Positions 26,187 through 34,360 of a DNA stretch of 64,000 nt are shown here, piece after piece. The stretch is from assembly GCA_902809935.1 (NCBI GenBank), contig LR778134.1, positions 682,001 to 746,000 on the forward strand. Direction: 5' to 3'. The notes under the pieces are model-generated. The model worked only from the letters and a program-made list of their open reading frames with translations. It was not told where the DNA came from and did no database searches. A program made the translations under genes and the position numbers. Numbering within the stretch: the first letter of the stretch is position 1; each line of letters begins with the position of its first letter. This DNA comes from Ruminococcaceae bacterium BL-4. Lineage in GTDB: Bacteria; Bacillota; Clostridia; Oscillospirales; Acutalibacteraceae.

Positions 26187-26448
26187 TCTCCGTCAACTCC
26201 TTCTCCATGGCGTCATAAATCTCATCCGGAATTTTCATGGAAAATGCCTTTTCAAAGCGCCGGGATTTTCTCGCCTTACGCAGACATTCGGCACTTTTGC
26301 AAACATATGCACCTCGGCCCGGTTTTTTTCCGGTGAGATCCAGAGAAACTTCACCCTCCGGTGATTTTACAACACGTACCAGCTCTTTTTTAGGTTTCAT
26401 CTCACCGCAGCCGGTACACATACGCATGGGGATTTTTTTTGGACGCAT
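26179..26448 (-). CDS. rnpM: YlxR/RnpM (DUF448) RNA-binding protein
   Basis: The 89-residue protein starts MRPKKIPMRMCTGCGEMKPK and has the DUF448 hallmarks RMCTGCGE, LVRVVKSPEG and GRGAYVCKSAECL. Orthologues bind RNA and have been reported to modulate RNase P. The Cys pairs (CTGC, CKSAEC) look zinc-knuckle-like, although the family structure is not known as a zinc protein. AAAAGGAGG precedes the ATG. It is third in the rimP operon. Confidence 0.94.
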   Translation of the reverse strand: MRPKKIPMRMCTGCGEMKPKKELVRVVKSPEGEVSLDLTGKKPGRGAYVCKSAECLRKARKSRRFEKAFSMKIPDEIYDAMEKELTENE

Positions 26449-26502
26449 GGGAGACCTCCTTTTGGGGAATCGATTCGCTCACTTATGTTTTAAGAATTCT
26501 CT

Positions 26503-27618
26503 TTATTCATTTTCTGCAGGCTGATCTTCTGCAGGCTGATCTTCTGCAGGCTTTTCTTGATGCTCTATTGGATTTTCTCCATAGAATCCGCTTTCGGGCT
26601 TAATATCGATCTTCCACCCAGTCAGCTTTACTGCAAGGCGAGCATTCTGTCCTTTATTGCCGATAGCCAGAGAAAGCTGACCATCCGGCACTGTTACGCG
26701 GCAAGAATGTGAACCGTCTTCTGAGATTTCGACATCGAGAACGTTCGCCGGAGAAAGTGCATTGGCAATAAACTTTTTGGGATCATCGCTATACTCGACA
26801 ATATCGATTTTTTCTCCGGAAAGCTCATCGACAATCGCATTAACTCTGGCGCCTCTCGCACCGATGCAGGTACCTACTGCGTCCACATCGGAATTGTGAG
26901 ACATAACTGCCAGCTTTGTACGGGAACCGGCTTCGCGAGAAACTGCCTTGATTTCGACGGTTCCATCGTAAATTTCCGGAACTTCCATCTCAAAAAGGCG
27001 TTTCACAAGATCTGGGTGCGTGCGGGAAAGAATTGCCCGCGGTCCACGTTCTGTATCACGGACATCTACGATATACACTTTAATATGCTCGCCTTCGCGG
27101 AACTGCTCGTTTCCGACCATCTCACTGCGGGGAAGAGTTGCCTCACTGCGGCCAATCCGCAGGGAGACAGCACCGGAACGGGGATCTACCCGATCCACCA
27201 GAGCGGTAACAAGCTCCTGTCGTTTCGACTGGAACTCCTGCAGCATTTGACCGCGCTCTCCATCCCGGATTCCCTGCCGAATAATATTTCGGGCAGTCTG
27301 GGCGGCAATTCTTCCAAATTCCTTTGTTTTAACAGAAACTTCTACTTCATCGCCGATTCCCACTGTTGGATCGATTGCACGTGCTTTTTCCAATGTGATC
27401 TGGGTGCCTGGCTGCTCTACGTTTTCTACAACGGTTTTACGCAGAGTCACCTTAAACTCGCCGCTTTTTTCATCAAGAACTGCTTTTGCGTTCTCGTTTC
27501 CATAGCTGTTTTTACAGGCCGTGGTAATTGCCTTTTCGATTCGATCCAGCATATAATCCATGGGGAGGCCCCGCTCTTTTTCTAAAATTTTCAAAGCCTC
27601 CATGATCTCGTTATTCAT
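26503..27618 (-). CDS. nusA: Transcription termination/antitermination protein NusA
   Basis: The 371-residue protein has the NusA N-terminal polymerase-binding domain (MNNEIMEALKILEKERGLPM), S1 (about 130-200; SLRIGRSEATLPRSEM) and two KH domains (AVGTCIGARGARVNAIVDEL; LAIGNKGQNARLAVKLTGWK). It lacks the proteobacterial acidic repeats, as expected for Firmicutes. The C-terminus carries a short Pro/Glu/Asp/Gln tail built from tandem PAEDQ units, which is odd. GGAGGG supports the ATG. Confidence 0.97.
   Translation of the reverse strand: MNNEIMEALKILEKERGLPMDYMLDRIEKAITTACKNSYGNENAKAVLDEKSGEFKVTLRKTVVENVEQPGTQITLEKARAIDPTVGIGDEVEVSVKTKEFGRIAAQTARNIIRQGIRDGERGQMLQEFQSKRQELVTALVDRVDPRSGAVSLRIGRSEATLPRSEMVGNEQFREGEHIKVYIVDVRDTERGPRAILSRTHPDLVKRLFEMEVPEIYDGTVEIKAVSREAGSRTKLAVMSHNSDVDAVGTCIGARGARVNAIVDELSGEKIDIVEYSDDPKKFIANALSPANVLDVEISEDGSHSCRVTVPDGQLSLAIGNKGQNARLAVKLTGWKIDIKPESGFYGENPIEHQEKPAEDQPAEDQPAENE
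26514..26550. repeat. 15-bp tandem repeat inside the nusA 3' end
   Basis: The unit CTGATCTTCTGCAGG occurs twice, preceded by a partial copy, and encodes the PAEDQ repeats of the NusA tail. The unit length is a multiple of three, so copy-number change would stay in frame. Confidence 0.8.
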
Positions 27619-27621
27619 GCT

Positions 27622-28110
27622 TTAGTTCCCTCCAATAGCGTCATCGTCGAGCTTCACCCATGAAGCATCTTTTTTGGAAAATATAAAATCGGTATCATCC
27701 GAAAGCTGCAGGGTTACATTTTCCTCTTCGAAATTTTTTAAGATTCCGGAAAGTTCTCTTTCCCCCGAAGGCAGTGCATGAAAAAGGCGCACGCGAACCG
27801 GTTCTCCCAAATACGCTGCAAAATGCTCAGGGCGAGTAAGCTCGCGGTCAATCCCCGGGGAACACACTTCCAGCGTATAAGCCTCGGATACCGGGTCCAA
27901 TTCATCCAAAGGATCGTTGATCGCATGGGTCAAGTCAACGCAATCATCAATCGAAACGCCGCCTTTTTTATCGATAAAGATTCTCAGGAACCAATTTGCT
28001 CCCTCTTTTAAGTATCGAACATCCCAAACAGTCAGTCCTAACTCGCGGGCATAAGGCTCCACAAAACTGCGAACCTGTTGCGCAATACCGCCTTTTTTCT
28101 TTGCTGCCAA
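27622..28110 (-). CDS. rimP: Ribosome maturation factor RimP
   Basis: The 162-residue protein has the RimP N-domain (VRSFVEPYARELGLTVWDVR, GANWFLRIFIDKKGGVSIDD) and the family motif YTLEVCSPGIDRELTRPEHF. RimP helps assemble the 30S subunit. I place the start at TTG 28110, giving LAAKKKGGIAQQ after AGAGGTG 6 nt upstream. A longer form from 28152 has non-conserved extra residues and no ribosome binding site. It is the first gene of the nine-gene translation/RNA operon. Confidence 0.94.
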   Translation of the reverse strand: MAAKKKGGIAQQVRSFVEPYARELGLTVWDVRYLKEGANWFLRIFIDKKGGVSIDDCVDLTHAINDPLDELDPVSEAYTLEVCSPGIDRELTRPEHFAAYLGEPVRVRLFHALPSGERELSGILKNFEEENVTLQLSDDTDFIFSKKDASWVKLDDDAIGGN

Positions 28111-28181
28111 GTGATACACCTCTAATGCAAACAAAAGAGCGGGTCGCCCCACTCTTTCATCCTACAAAATATTACGTTTTG

Positions 28182-28210
28182 AGTATAGCACAGCCTTCTT
28201 TAAAAAGCAA
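28182..28210 (-). promoter_or_regulatory. Sigma-A promoter of the rimP-ribF operon
   Basis: On the minus strand TTGCTT (28205-28210) and TATACT (28182-28187) are spaced by 17 nt and sit about 72 nt upstream of the rimP start. Confidence 0.65.
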
Positions 28211-28299
28211 GGCTTTTTTACCATTGAAATGGCATTCTGCCTTAGAAAATCCATGTTTCTAATAATTTTTCCTGCACAACAGGTTTTTTCTCCTTTTCT

Positions 28300-28830
28300 T
28301 TACGCTTCCATCTGTTTTGCAAGGAGCGCTGCTACGGTCTGTGTTAATTTTTTCTCTGTCTCATCTGCAGGGGTCTCTCCTCCCAAAAGTACCACTGCGC
28401 CATTCACATCACTCTGCACAAGAATTGGACATACAGTATCCGCATGATAGTCCATTCCTTCCACTGGTCGGATTCCGTCTTTTGACTGTGAAAGATAGGG
28501 GCGGCGATTCTGCATGCAGTCCTCTAGTTCTGCAGAAACGCGGCGCTCCAAAAACTCTCTGCGGGAAACACCCGCTGCTGCCACCACATGATCTCTGTCA
28601 CAGATGAGGACGGGATGTCCAGAAGTCTGAAACAGAACTTCAGCATATTGATCTGCCGTTTGGGAAAGATCTCCTATTGGAGAATATTTGCGAAAAATTA
28701 CGCCGCCAGTATTATCTGTATAAATTTCCAATGCGTCCCCTTCGCGAATTCGCAGCGTACGCCGGATTTCCTTTGGGATTACCACCCGTCCCAGATCATC
28801 AATTCTTCTTACAATTCCTGTTGCTTTCAC
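28300..28830 (-). CDS. spoVT: Stage V sporulation protein T, AbrB-type transcription regulator
   Basis: The 176-residue protein has an N-terminal AbrB/SpoVT swapped-hairpin DNA-binding domain (KATGIVRRIDDLGRVVIPKE, then IRRTLRIREGDALEIYTD). The C-terminal GAF-like domain (about 55-176) is typical of SpoVT. SpoVT tunes forespore sigma-G genes. The start codon is GTG with AGGAGG upstream. The gene stands alone on the minus strand between rimP and a divergent lipoprotein gene. Confidence 0.95.
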   Translation of the reverse strand: MKATGIVRRIDDLGRVVIPKEIRRTLRIREGDALEIYTDNTGGVIFRKYSPIGDLSQTADQYAEVLFQTSGHPVLICDRDHVVAAAGVSRREFLERRVSAELEDCMQNRRPYLSQSKDGIRPVEGMDYHADTVCPILVQSDVNGAVVLLGGETPADETEKKLTQTVAALLAKQMEA

Positions 28831-29085
28831 CGACGATTACCTCCTATGAATCTTTTTCAATTTTGAAAAAGAAATGTTTGTGGTTATTACAGGAACTAGT
28901 ATCTGCAATATTTTCCCTGCTATGCCGAATTTTTGCTTACATGATTTGGAAATAAATGTCGATTCGGATAATTTTTTTTAATTCCATTTCAAAAGCGCTT
29001 CTTATCTTGCATTTGAACTCCAAAAAGGATAAAATAAAATTATTCTTTTTGGGGATTTCATTTTAAAAAACTTGGAGGTTTCTCA

Positions 29086-29553
29086 ATGATCAAAAAGTCA
29101 TTTTTTAAGATTGTAGCTCCGCTTTTTCTATCGGCAGCTCTTCTTTTCAGCGGATGCGGTTCCGCACGAACAGCGCTCTCATCTGACGAGATCAAATCAG
29201 CGGCAGAATCTGCCGGATATACCGTAAACAGTCAAGACGTTTCGTCTTCCTCCAAACTGGATTCTTACCTAGCAGGTACACAGCAAAGTGATTCTTCTCT
29301 GCAAATGGCTTTTGTTCAGTTTAAAGAAGAAAATGATGCAAAGGATTTTTACTCACAGATGCGAGATGCTTATTCTTCCCGTGCCGGGTTGGAAATTAAA
29401 GAGACAAACTCCGATACATACACTACGATGACCGCTCAGGGCGGTGATCTTTACTACCGGCTTTCAAGGATCAGCGGTACTGTCCTTTACGCAAAAGGAA
29501 CCATTGCAGATAAAGCCGCCGCAGACGCGCTCTTTAAAAACACAAAATATTAA
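29086..29553 (+). CDS. Lipoprotein of unknown function
   Basis: The 155-residue product has a lipoprotein signal (MIKKSFFKIVAPLFLSAALL followed by FSGC lipobox, Cys about 24). The mature domain (about 30-155) is alpha/beta-looking, with MAFVQFKEENDAKDFYSQMR and GDLYYRLSRISGTVLYAKGT. The pattern resembles small lipoproteins of DUF4367/DUF4358-like style, but I cannot name it. It has GGAGG upstream and a perfect terminator downstream, so it is monocistronic and surface-anchored. Confidence 0.8.
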   Translation: MIKKSFFKIVAPLFLSAALLFSGCGSARTALSSDEIKSAAESAGYTVNSQDVSSSSKLDSYLAGTQQSDSSLQMAFVQFKEENDAKDFYSQMRDAYSSRAGLEIKETNSDTYTTMTAQGGDLYYRLSRISGTVLYAKGTIADKAAADALFKNTKY

Positions 29554-29559
29554 ATTACA

Positions 29560-29592
29560 AAAAGCTCCCTGCTATTAAGCAGGGAGCTTTTA
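29560..29592 (+). terminator. Terminator of the lipoprotein gene
   Basis: AAAAGCTCCCTGC pairs with GCAGGGAGCTTTT around a TATTAA loop. Confidence 0.85.
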
Positions 29593-29622
29593 ATTCATAC
29601 TACAACACAAAAGATAAAAAAT

Positions 29623-29660
29623 AAAAAAGCCGTCCTTTTCTAAAAAAGGGGCGGCTTTTC
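29623..29660. terminator. rpe terminator
   Basis: AAAAGCCGTCC and GGGGCGGCTTTT form a G-U-containing stem with flanking A/T runs. It ends the minus-strand rpe transcript and can also act on the plus strand. Confidence 0.75.
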
Positions 29661-29667
29661 ATTATTT

Positions 29668-30318
29668 TTAAAGAAGCGCTTCATGTGCTTTCTCTTTTAG
29701 TTCATGAATCGCAGCTGCATAATCTGTTTTTCCAAAAACTGCAGTTCCCGCCACACAAACATCGACACCGGCATGTGCTGCGGCACCAATGGTTTCCAAA
29801 TTGACTCCGCCGTCAATTTGGATCAACATCTGCGGACGCTTTTCTTTAATTGCTTTCACCTTATCCATCATATTCGCCATGAATTTTTGCCCGCCAAAAC
29901 CAGGCTCAACCGTCATGATCAACACCATATCGGTCTTATCCAGATAGGGGTACACTTTTTCTACTGGGGTACCTGGCTTTAAAGCAATTCCGGTTTTCGC
30001 GCCGCCCTCATGAATTTTTTTCAAGACCGCTGCCGGATCTTCTGTCGATTCCAAATGAAAACAAATTCGGTCACTTCCCGCTTTTAAAAATTGCGGTACA
30101 TATTGCTCAGGATGATCAATCATCAAGTGTGTATCAAAATGTAAATTCGTATGAGAACGGATTGCTCCTACAACGCACGGCCCAATTGTAATGTTCGGCA
30201 CAAAGTGTCCATCCATCACATCAATATGAATCCAATCCGCTCCGCCTTTCGTAATCGCTTCGACTTCTTCTCCTAGTTTTGCAAAATCAGCCGATAAAAT
30301 AGATGGTGCTATCAGCAT
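29668..30318 (-). CDS. rpe: Ribulose-phosphate 3-epimerase
   Basis: The 216-residue TIM-barrel protein starts MLIAPSILSADFAKLGEEVE. It has WIHIDVMDGHFVPNITIGP, FDTHLMIDHPEQYV, LIMTVEPGFGGQKFM and IQIDGGVNLETIGAAAHAG, with the metal His and catalytic Asp residues in place. It interconverts ribulose-5- and xylulose-5-phosphate. The ATG at 30318 has GGAGG upstream; a longer frame to 30369 lacks conserved sequence. In many Firmicutes rpe sits next to rsgA; here it stands alone. Confidence 0.96.
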   Translation of the reverse strand: MLIAPSILSADFAKLGEEVEAITKGGADWIHIDVMDGHFVPNITIGPCVVGAIRSHTNLHFDTHLMIDHPEQYVPQFLKAGSDRICFHLESTEDPAAVLKKIHEGGAKTGIALKPGTPVEKVYPYLDKTDMVLIMTVEPGFGGQKFMANMMDKVKAIKEKRPQMLIQIDGGVNLETIGAAAHAGVDVCVAGTAVFGKTDYAAAIHELKEKAHEALL

Positions 30319-30415
30319 GCTTCGATTCCTCCAAAATTTTACTGCATTTATTTTTTTATCATACACCATCTTTCCCCAAAAAGGAAGATCTATCAGGACA
30401 ATCCACTAAATGAGA

Positions 30416-30500
30416 AAGCCCAGCCTTCGTACCAATCACCGTACGAAAGCTGAGCTCTCATCTATAATAAGCGGGGGAAAAGGCAGCTGCCTCCCGCACC
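30416..30500. other. Two consecutive inverted repeats downstream of the 128-residue membrane protein gene
   Basis: A long imperfect stem (AGCCCAGCCTTCGTAC against GTACGAAAGCTGAGCT, 30418-30459) is followed by GCGGGGG/TCCCGC enclosing the palindrome GGCAGCTGCC (30470-30500). Only a weak T-tract follows on the minus strand, so termination is possible but not clear. No ORF with a ribosome binding site is present. Confidence 0.5.
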
Positions 30501-30540
30501 CTCAGTCTATGCGAAAATCACTATTCCGTGCAAATATATC

Positions 30541-30927
30541 CTAGGCACAACGTCCAAAAAAGGTCAATTCGGAATGCCCTCCAAAATATGCTGCTGCAAC
30601 GCGATCTTCCTGCATCCTGCTGCGCACAGCAATGCGTGCCTGTTTGGTTTTTTCCTGTTTTGTATACTGCTCGATGCAGTAGTGGTATATACGCATTTTA
30701 GCCTCGTCCCTCAAAACTTTTCTAGTGCAGAAAATTACGACTCCCGAAAAAGTTCCTTCTATCAAAAAATACACAAGGTTTCCCTCTCCGAAAGCGAACG
30801 CTAAAAGCGACATCGCTGCTACCAGTCCAATCATCAACCGTTCCACTCTTCCTTTTGGATGATAATGCAGTGCTAACCGCAATGATATCAAAAACAAAAT
30901 CCCACCAAAAATTATAGACATTTTCAT
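30541..30927 (-). CDS. Membrane protein of unknown function (128 residues)
   Basis: Two or three membrane helices occupy the first 70 residues (MSIIFGGILFLISLRLALHY, then LMIGLVAAMSLLAFAFG and FLIEGTFSGVVIFC). A basic soluble tail with alternating charged residues follows (KVLRDEAKMRIYHYCIEQYT). GAGGTG lies 5 nt before the ATG, supporting it as real. No family is recognised. It stands alone between rpe and the YabE-like gene. Confidence 0.65.
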   Translation of the reverse strand: MKMSIIFGGILFLISLRLALHYHPKGRVERLMIGLVAAMSLLAFAFGEGNLVYFLIEGTFSGVVIFCTRKVLRDEAKMRIYHYCIEQYTKQEKTKQARIAVRSRMQEDRVAAAYFGGHSELTFFGRCA

Positions 30928-31029
30928 TTTTCACCTCAAACATTTGTTCAAATCCTTAATTCTTATATTAGCACAAATGTTCTGAATCTGCAATAGATTT
31001 TTTATCTTTTTACCATTATTTTATTCTTC

Positions 31030-31049
31030 AAGGGACAAATCTGTCCCTT
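31030..31049. repeat. Short REP-like palindrome (GGGACA/TGTCCC)
   Basis: AAGGGACA and TGTCCCTT form a perfect 8-bp inverted repeat with a 4-nt loop. The GGGACAg core is shared with the larger hairpin at 34460-34501. Confidence 0.5.
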
Positions 31050-31070
31050 TGGTATTATGATCTACTAATA

Positions 31071-31106
31071 AAAAAGCAGTAAAGCTTTTTATCAAAGCCT
31101 TACTGC
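31071..31106 (-). terminator. Terminator of the YabE-like gene
   Basis: GCAGTAA/TTACTGC arms, with additional GGCTTTGAT/AAAAAGCT pairing, precede a T-run on the minus strand just past the stop at 31114. Confidence 0.75.
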
Positions 31107-31113
31107 CTGTGAT

Positions 31114-32319
31114 TTAATTGAGGAAATAGATATTCATTGATCTGCGGCCAAAGCTAGTGCATTCACCCATAGTATTCATATAAAGGTCAATCATGACGCC
31201 GCTTCCGTTAGAAACAAATCCACCGGTATCGGCGGCCACTGCATAACCGTAAACATAGCTGCCGTCTGCAGAAGTAATATACATCCGCGTACCATACGGG
31301 ATCACTGCCGGATTAACTGCAACCCGTCCAACCATCGTGGGAACTCCGGTACTGCATATTCCATCGTTTGTATAAGCGGTGCATACGCCGCTGATCACTC
31401 TTGAATAAGAAAGACCCGCAATGGTATTTCCCCCTGAGGTTCCGGAATAGGAAGTGTTTTGTGTTGTCTGAGAAACCTGCACCTTTGTTCCTACAAGAAC
31501 TACTTGATTAACTGGCTGTTTTGTCACGGTAGAAGACAATTCCTGTTGAGAATCTTGTTTTCCGTTTACATACTTGGTACGAACCACTACAGAGGCTTCG
31601 CCTTTTTGACCCGCTGTTTGAACCTGTCTGGTTCCTTTAGCTAAACTTGCATCCTCTTGTTCCGAGGTCTTAAAGTCCAATGCTCTGGTCTCGGTGGTCT
31701 CCTGATATGTAATTCGGTTTACAACAACTTGTGCATTTTCTTCGAGAGGCTTATTGAATGGTAAATTCAACTCATCATCTTTTCCAAGATCAATGCCCGC
31801 TTCACGAAGCGCCTGTACCGCGGTCTCATTTTTTAAAACCAAAATATCTTTTGTCTCACCGTCAACGGAAACCGAAACATGCTGTCGTCTTTCAACGGTG
31901 ATCTGCATATTGTCCTGAACTTTTTCTTGCAATCCAGGAGTGACCGTATCGGACTCGCCAATCGGATCCGCTCCCAACTGATTCAAAACTTCTTCTACCG
32001 TAGTTCCATCGTTGACCACCAAAGAAGAAAATTTATTTCCGTCCTGCACACTCACAGCCCGCCCGGTTGTTACATTCAAAAGAATGTCACCGTTTGTATT
32101 CGTCTCACGATCCACACGATCCATTGGGGCAAGTTCTACACCGGCCATCTGTAGAATGGACTGAGTCTCTCCGTTTTGCAGCATTCGGAGGGTTGTGCTT
32201 TTGCCATTCACAGTAACGACCGCATTGTGAGTTGTCGCAAATACCGTACCGGTCATCGCGGTTCCCGATATTACTAGTGCCGCACTCAGCGCAGCAATCA
32301 TCTTGATTGGTTTCAGCAT
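31114..32319 (-). CDS. YabE-like cell-wall protein: DUF348 repeats, G5 domain and C-terminal 3D domain
   Basis: The 401-residue secreted protein has a signal peptide (MLKPIKMIAALSAALVISGT up to about 30). It is followed by three DUF348 ubiquitin-like segments (AVVTVNGKSTTLRML; VVNDGTTVEEVLNQLGADPI; LKNETAVQALREAGIDLG) and a G5 domain (ETTETRALDFKTSEQEDASL to KQPVNQVVLVGTK). The 3D domain has RVAVNPAVIPYGTRMYI and AVAADTGGFVSNGSGVMID, with the catalytic Asp residues. Such proteins are thought to be Rpf/MltA-like murein hydrolases. The ATG at 32319 has AGGGTG upstream; a frame extension to 32439 is non-conserved. Confidence 0.9.
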   Translation of the reverse strand: MLKPIKMIAALSAALVISGTAMTGTVFATTHNAVVTVNGKSTTLRMLQNGETQSILQMAGVELAPMDRVDRETNTNGDILLNVTTGRAVSVQDGNKFSSLVVNDGTTVEEVLNQLGADPIGESDTVTPGLQEKVQDNMQITVERRQHVSVSVDGETKDILVLKNETAVQALREAGIDLGKDDELNLPFNKPLEENAQVVVNRITYQETTETRALDFKTSEQEDASLAKGTRQVQTAGQKGEASVVVRTKYVNGKQDSQQELSSTVTKQPVNQVVLVGTKVQVSQTTQNTSYSGTSGGNTIAGLSYSRVISGVCTAYTNDGICSTGVPTMVGRVAVNPAVIPYGTRMYITSADGSYVYGYAVAADTGGFVSNGSGVMIDLYMNTMGECTSFGRRSMNIYFLN

Positions 32320-32545
32320 TATCTTAATCACCCTTTTCTGATAACTTACCAACTGCTCAACAGGTTTATGGGTCCCATGATACGAATAAAAATGCTCATT
32401 GTCAAATTTCAAAAAGTTCTGAATTTGAGCATTATGCACAAAGGCTCCCCCCCGTTTTCAGTCGAAAGGGTTCCTTTTTTTTCGAGAAAAGTGGTTAAAA
32501 TGGGATTTGTTGGATTTACTTTCTGTGCATTATGTAAGAATTTGC

Positions 32546-32719
32546 TTGTAACCGTTTTGTAATAAAGTTAACATAATCATTTCAATCCCAATTTTCTGTT
32601 ATTTTAGTGGCTTATGTGGAGGGAAAATTACATTTCAGTCCCAGCTTTTTACTCGTTCTTCCATTTATCATTTTTACGAGTAAAAGGGAAGGCCTTTCTA
32701 ACACAAGAAGGCCTTTTTG
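32546..32719 (+). ncRNA. Possible small RNA with own promoter and terminator
   Basis: Weak promoter-like TTGTAA (32546-32551) and TAACAT (32569-32574) with a 17-nt spacer lie upstream of a clear hairpin terminator, AAGGCCTT/AAGGCCTT followed by T-rich sequence (32688-32719). No ORF with a ribosome binding site lies between. The terminator needs an upstream plus-strand transcript and no plus-strand gene is present. Low confidence. Confidence 0.3.
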
Positions 32720-33290
32720 TTTTAGTGTAAAGCGAATTGCTTTACATCAAAGCATAACCTCCACACTCTATACCGCCCCAATAGGGGTTGTCCACTATTT
32801 CTAGAAATGTAATGGCATTCCCCTTGTCACTTGATTTTAAAGATTTTTCGTTACATTTTTTGGAAACAGTCGATCCCTTTACAATTTGTCCTCCTATTTT
32901 TTCCCTTTTAAACTTCATTTTTTAAGAAGTAATTATATATATGTATTTAAACATATATAATGTAAAAAAAACAATAGAGTTATCGCAGTGAATCAAAAAA
33001 GGTCTGTTGATTGTGGGTGATTTTTTCATTATTCTGTTTTTATTTTAATTTTAGACTTTATTTTTCCATTATTTTTAAGATAGGATTTTTTGTTTTTATC
33101 TTTTAATAGGGTGATTTCATTTGATGTTTTTCTCTATTTTTCAGCGAAATTTCTTCATTTTTACTTCTAATAAGTAAATTTGATTTTTGAAAAAATGCTG
33201 ACGATTTTATTAATGATATCTCTCTCTGAATTTATTACAGTCCCATTTTAATCCTAACTTTTCGAATAACATGGCGAAAAAAGGAAAAAT
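32720..33290. other. AT-rich non-coding stretch
   Basis: No supported ORF occurs here. It contains the inverted repeat TGTAAAGC-GAATT-GCTTTACA (32726-32746), several TGTAA elements on the minus strand, and an AT palindrome (ATTATATATATG ... ACATATATAAT, 32932-32961). The rest is T-rich low-complexity DNA. Some of it may hold the promoter of the YabE-like gene. Confidence 0.6.
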
Positions 33291-33326
33291 AAAAAATCCT
33301 TCCGAATATTTTCGGAAGGATTTTTT
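33291..33326. terminator. rplM-rpsI operon terminator (symmetrical)
   Basis: AAATCCTTCCGAA and TTCGGAAGGATTT form a perfect stem with a TATT loop, flanked by A and T runs. It lies 33 nt past the rpsI stop. Confidence 0.85.
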
Positions 33327-33358
33327 GCACTGTAAAAGCAGCGCTGAAAGATGCAAAT

Positions 33359-33760
33359 TTATCTCTTTGAGAACTGCGGAGCACGGCGAGCTGCTTTCAA
33401 GCCATACTTCTTACGTTCCTTCATTCTCGGATCACGAGTCAGGAAACCGGCCTTTTTCAAAGTAGAACGAAGACTTCCATCCTCATACTGGAGCAATGCG
33501 CGGGCAACGCCGTGGCGAATTGCCCCGGCCTGTCCGGAAACACCGCCGCCGGCAACACGGCAGACGATATCAAATTTATCATTGAGTTCTGTCAGCGCGA
33601 GAGGCTGGCGAACAATGGTCTTCAGTGTATCAAGGCCAAAGTAATCATCAATGCTGCGGTCATTGACTGTGACCTTTCCGGTGCCCTTATACAAACGAAC
33701 TCGGGCAACGCTGCTCTTGCGGCGACCGGTACCATAAAAATAAGGTGCTTTCTCGTACAT
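33359..33760 (-). CDS. rpsI: 30S ribosomal protein S9
   Basis: The 133-residue protein starts [20 protein letters not shown], with [40 protein letters not shown] and the basic tail that reaches the ribosomal P-site, ending QFSKR. The final Lys-Arg is conserved in S9. It is second in the rplM-rpsI operon, 17 nt after rplM, with GGAGGA upstream. Confidence 0.97.
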   Translation of the reverse strand: MYEKAPYFYGTGRRKSSVARVRLYKGTGKVTVNDRSIDDYFGLDTLKTIVRQPLALTELNDKFDIVCRVAGGGVSGQAGAIRHGVARALLQYEDGSLRSTLKKAGFLTRDPRMKERKKYGLKAARRAPQFSKR

Positions 33761-33777
33761 AGTTCAGTCCTCCTCCC

Positions 33778-34206
33778 TTAAAATTCCCATGCAGTTGGCT
33801 GCTGGGCGGTATGTCCGTGCTGTTCCCCTTCGAACAGACGAAGACGGTTGATGGAAGTACGACCGATGGTATTCTTCGGCAGCATTCCCTTAACGGCCAG
33901 TTCCATGGCTTTGCAGGGTTCTTCCCGCATCATGGTGTCATATTTGACATCTTTCAAATGGCCGATATAGCCGGTATGATGATAATAATGTTTTTGCTCA
34001 AGTTTATTTCCTGTGAGCACTGCTTTTGCGCAGTTGACGATGATTACGTGATCACCGCAGTCTACATGGGGAGCAAAAGTCGTCTTGTGTTTTCCGCGCA
34101 GCAAAAGAGCTGCCTGTGAAGCAACACGGCCAAGGGGTTTTCCTGCTGCATCAATCACATACCACTTGCGCTCGACAGCCTCTGCCTTCGGCATATAAGT
34201 GGACAT
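33778..34206 (-). CDS. rplM: 50S ribosomal protein L13
   Basis: The 142-residue protein MSTYMPKAEAVERKWYVIDA contains GKPLGRVASQAALLLRGKHK, HVDCGDHVIIVNCAKAVLTG and AVKGMLPKNTIGR, the L13 signature. It assembles early into the 50S subunit. TGGAGG supports the ATG. A GC-rich leader of about 120 nt lies upstream. Confidence 0.97.
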   Translation of the reverse strand: MSTYMPKAEAVERKWYVIDAAGKPLGRVASQAALLLRGKHKTTFAPHVDCGDHVIIVNCAKAVLTGNKLEQKHYYHHTGYIGHLKDVKYDTMMREEPCKAMELAVKGMLPKNTIGRTSINRLRLFEGEQHGHTAQQPTAWEF

Positions 34207-34360
34207 AACAGAACCTCCAGTTCAGAAATTATATTTACAATCGCCCCGCCCCAGCGGGGCTGCTCTTTGCTCTTTTTTAAATTAAGTAAAAAAGCGCGCA
34301 GAAAATCCTGCGCAGAGGAATTGCATGTATGATAGTAACACAGCAGTTTCAGAAAGTCAA
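34207..34360 (-). promoter_or_regulatory. rplM promoter and structured leader (candidate L13 leader)
   Basis: On the minus strand TTGACT (34355-34360) and TACTAT (34332-34337) are spaced by 17 nt. The transcript then contains TCTGCGCAGGATTTTCTGCGCG and a strong hairpin, GCCCCGC-TGG-GGCGGGGC (about 34240-34260), before the ribosome binding site. L13 leaders that repress rplM are known in Firmicutes; assignment here rests on position and pairing only. Confidence 0.55.

Noticed and set aside
32320-32620. ydaO (c-di-AMP) riboswitch upstream of the YabE-like gene
   Set aside because: Such riboswitches often precede wall-hydrolase genes, but the conserved core I know could not be found on the minus strand.
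32607-32804. 65-codon frame in the AT-rich block
   Set aside because: It starts at GTG without a ribosome binding site and reads through a terminator hairpin.
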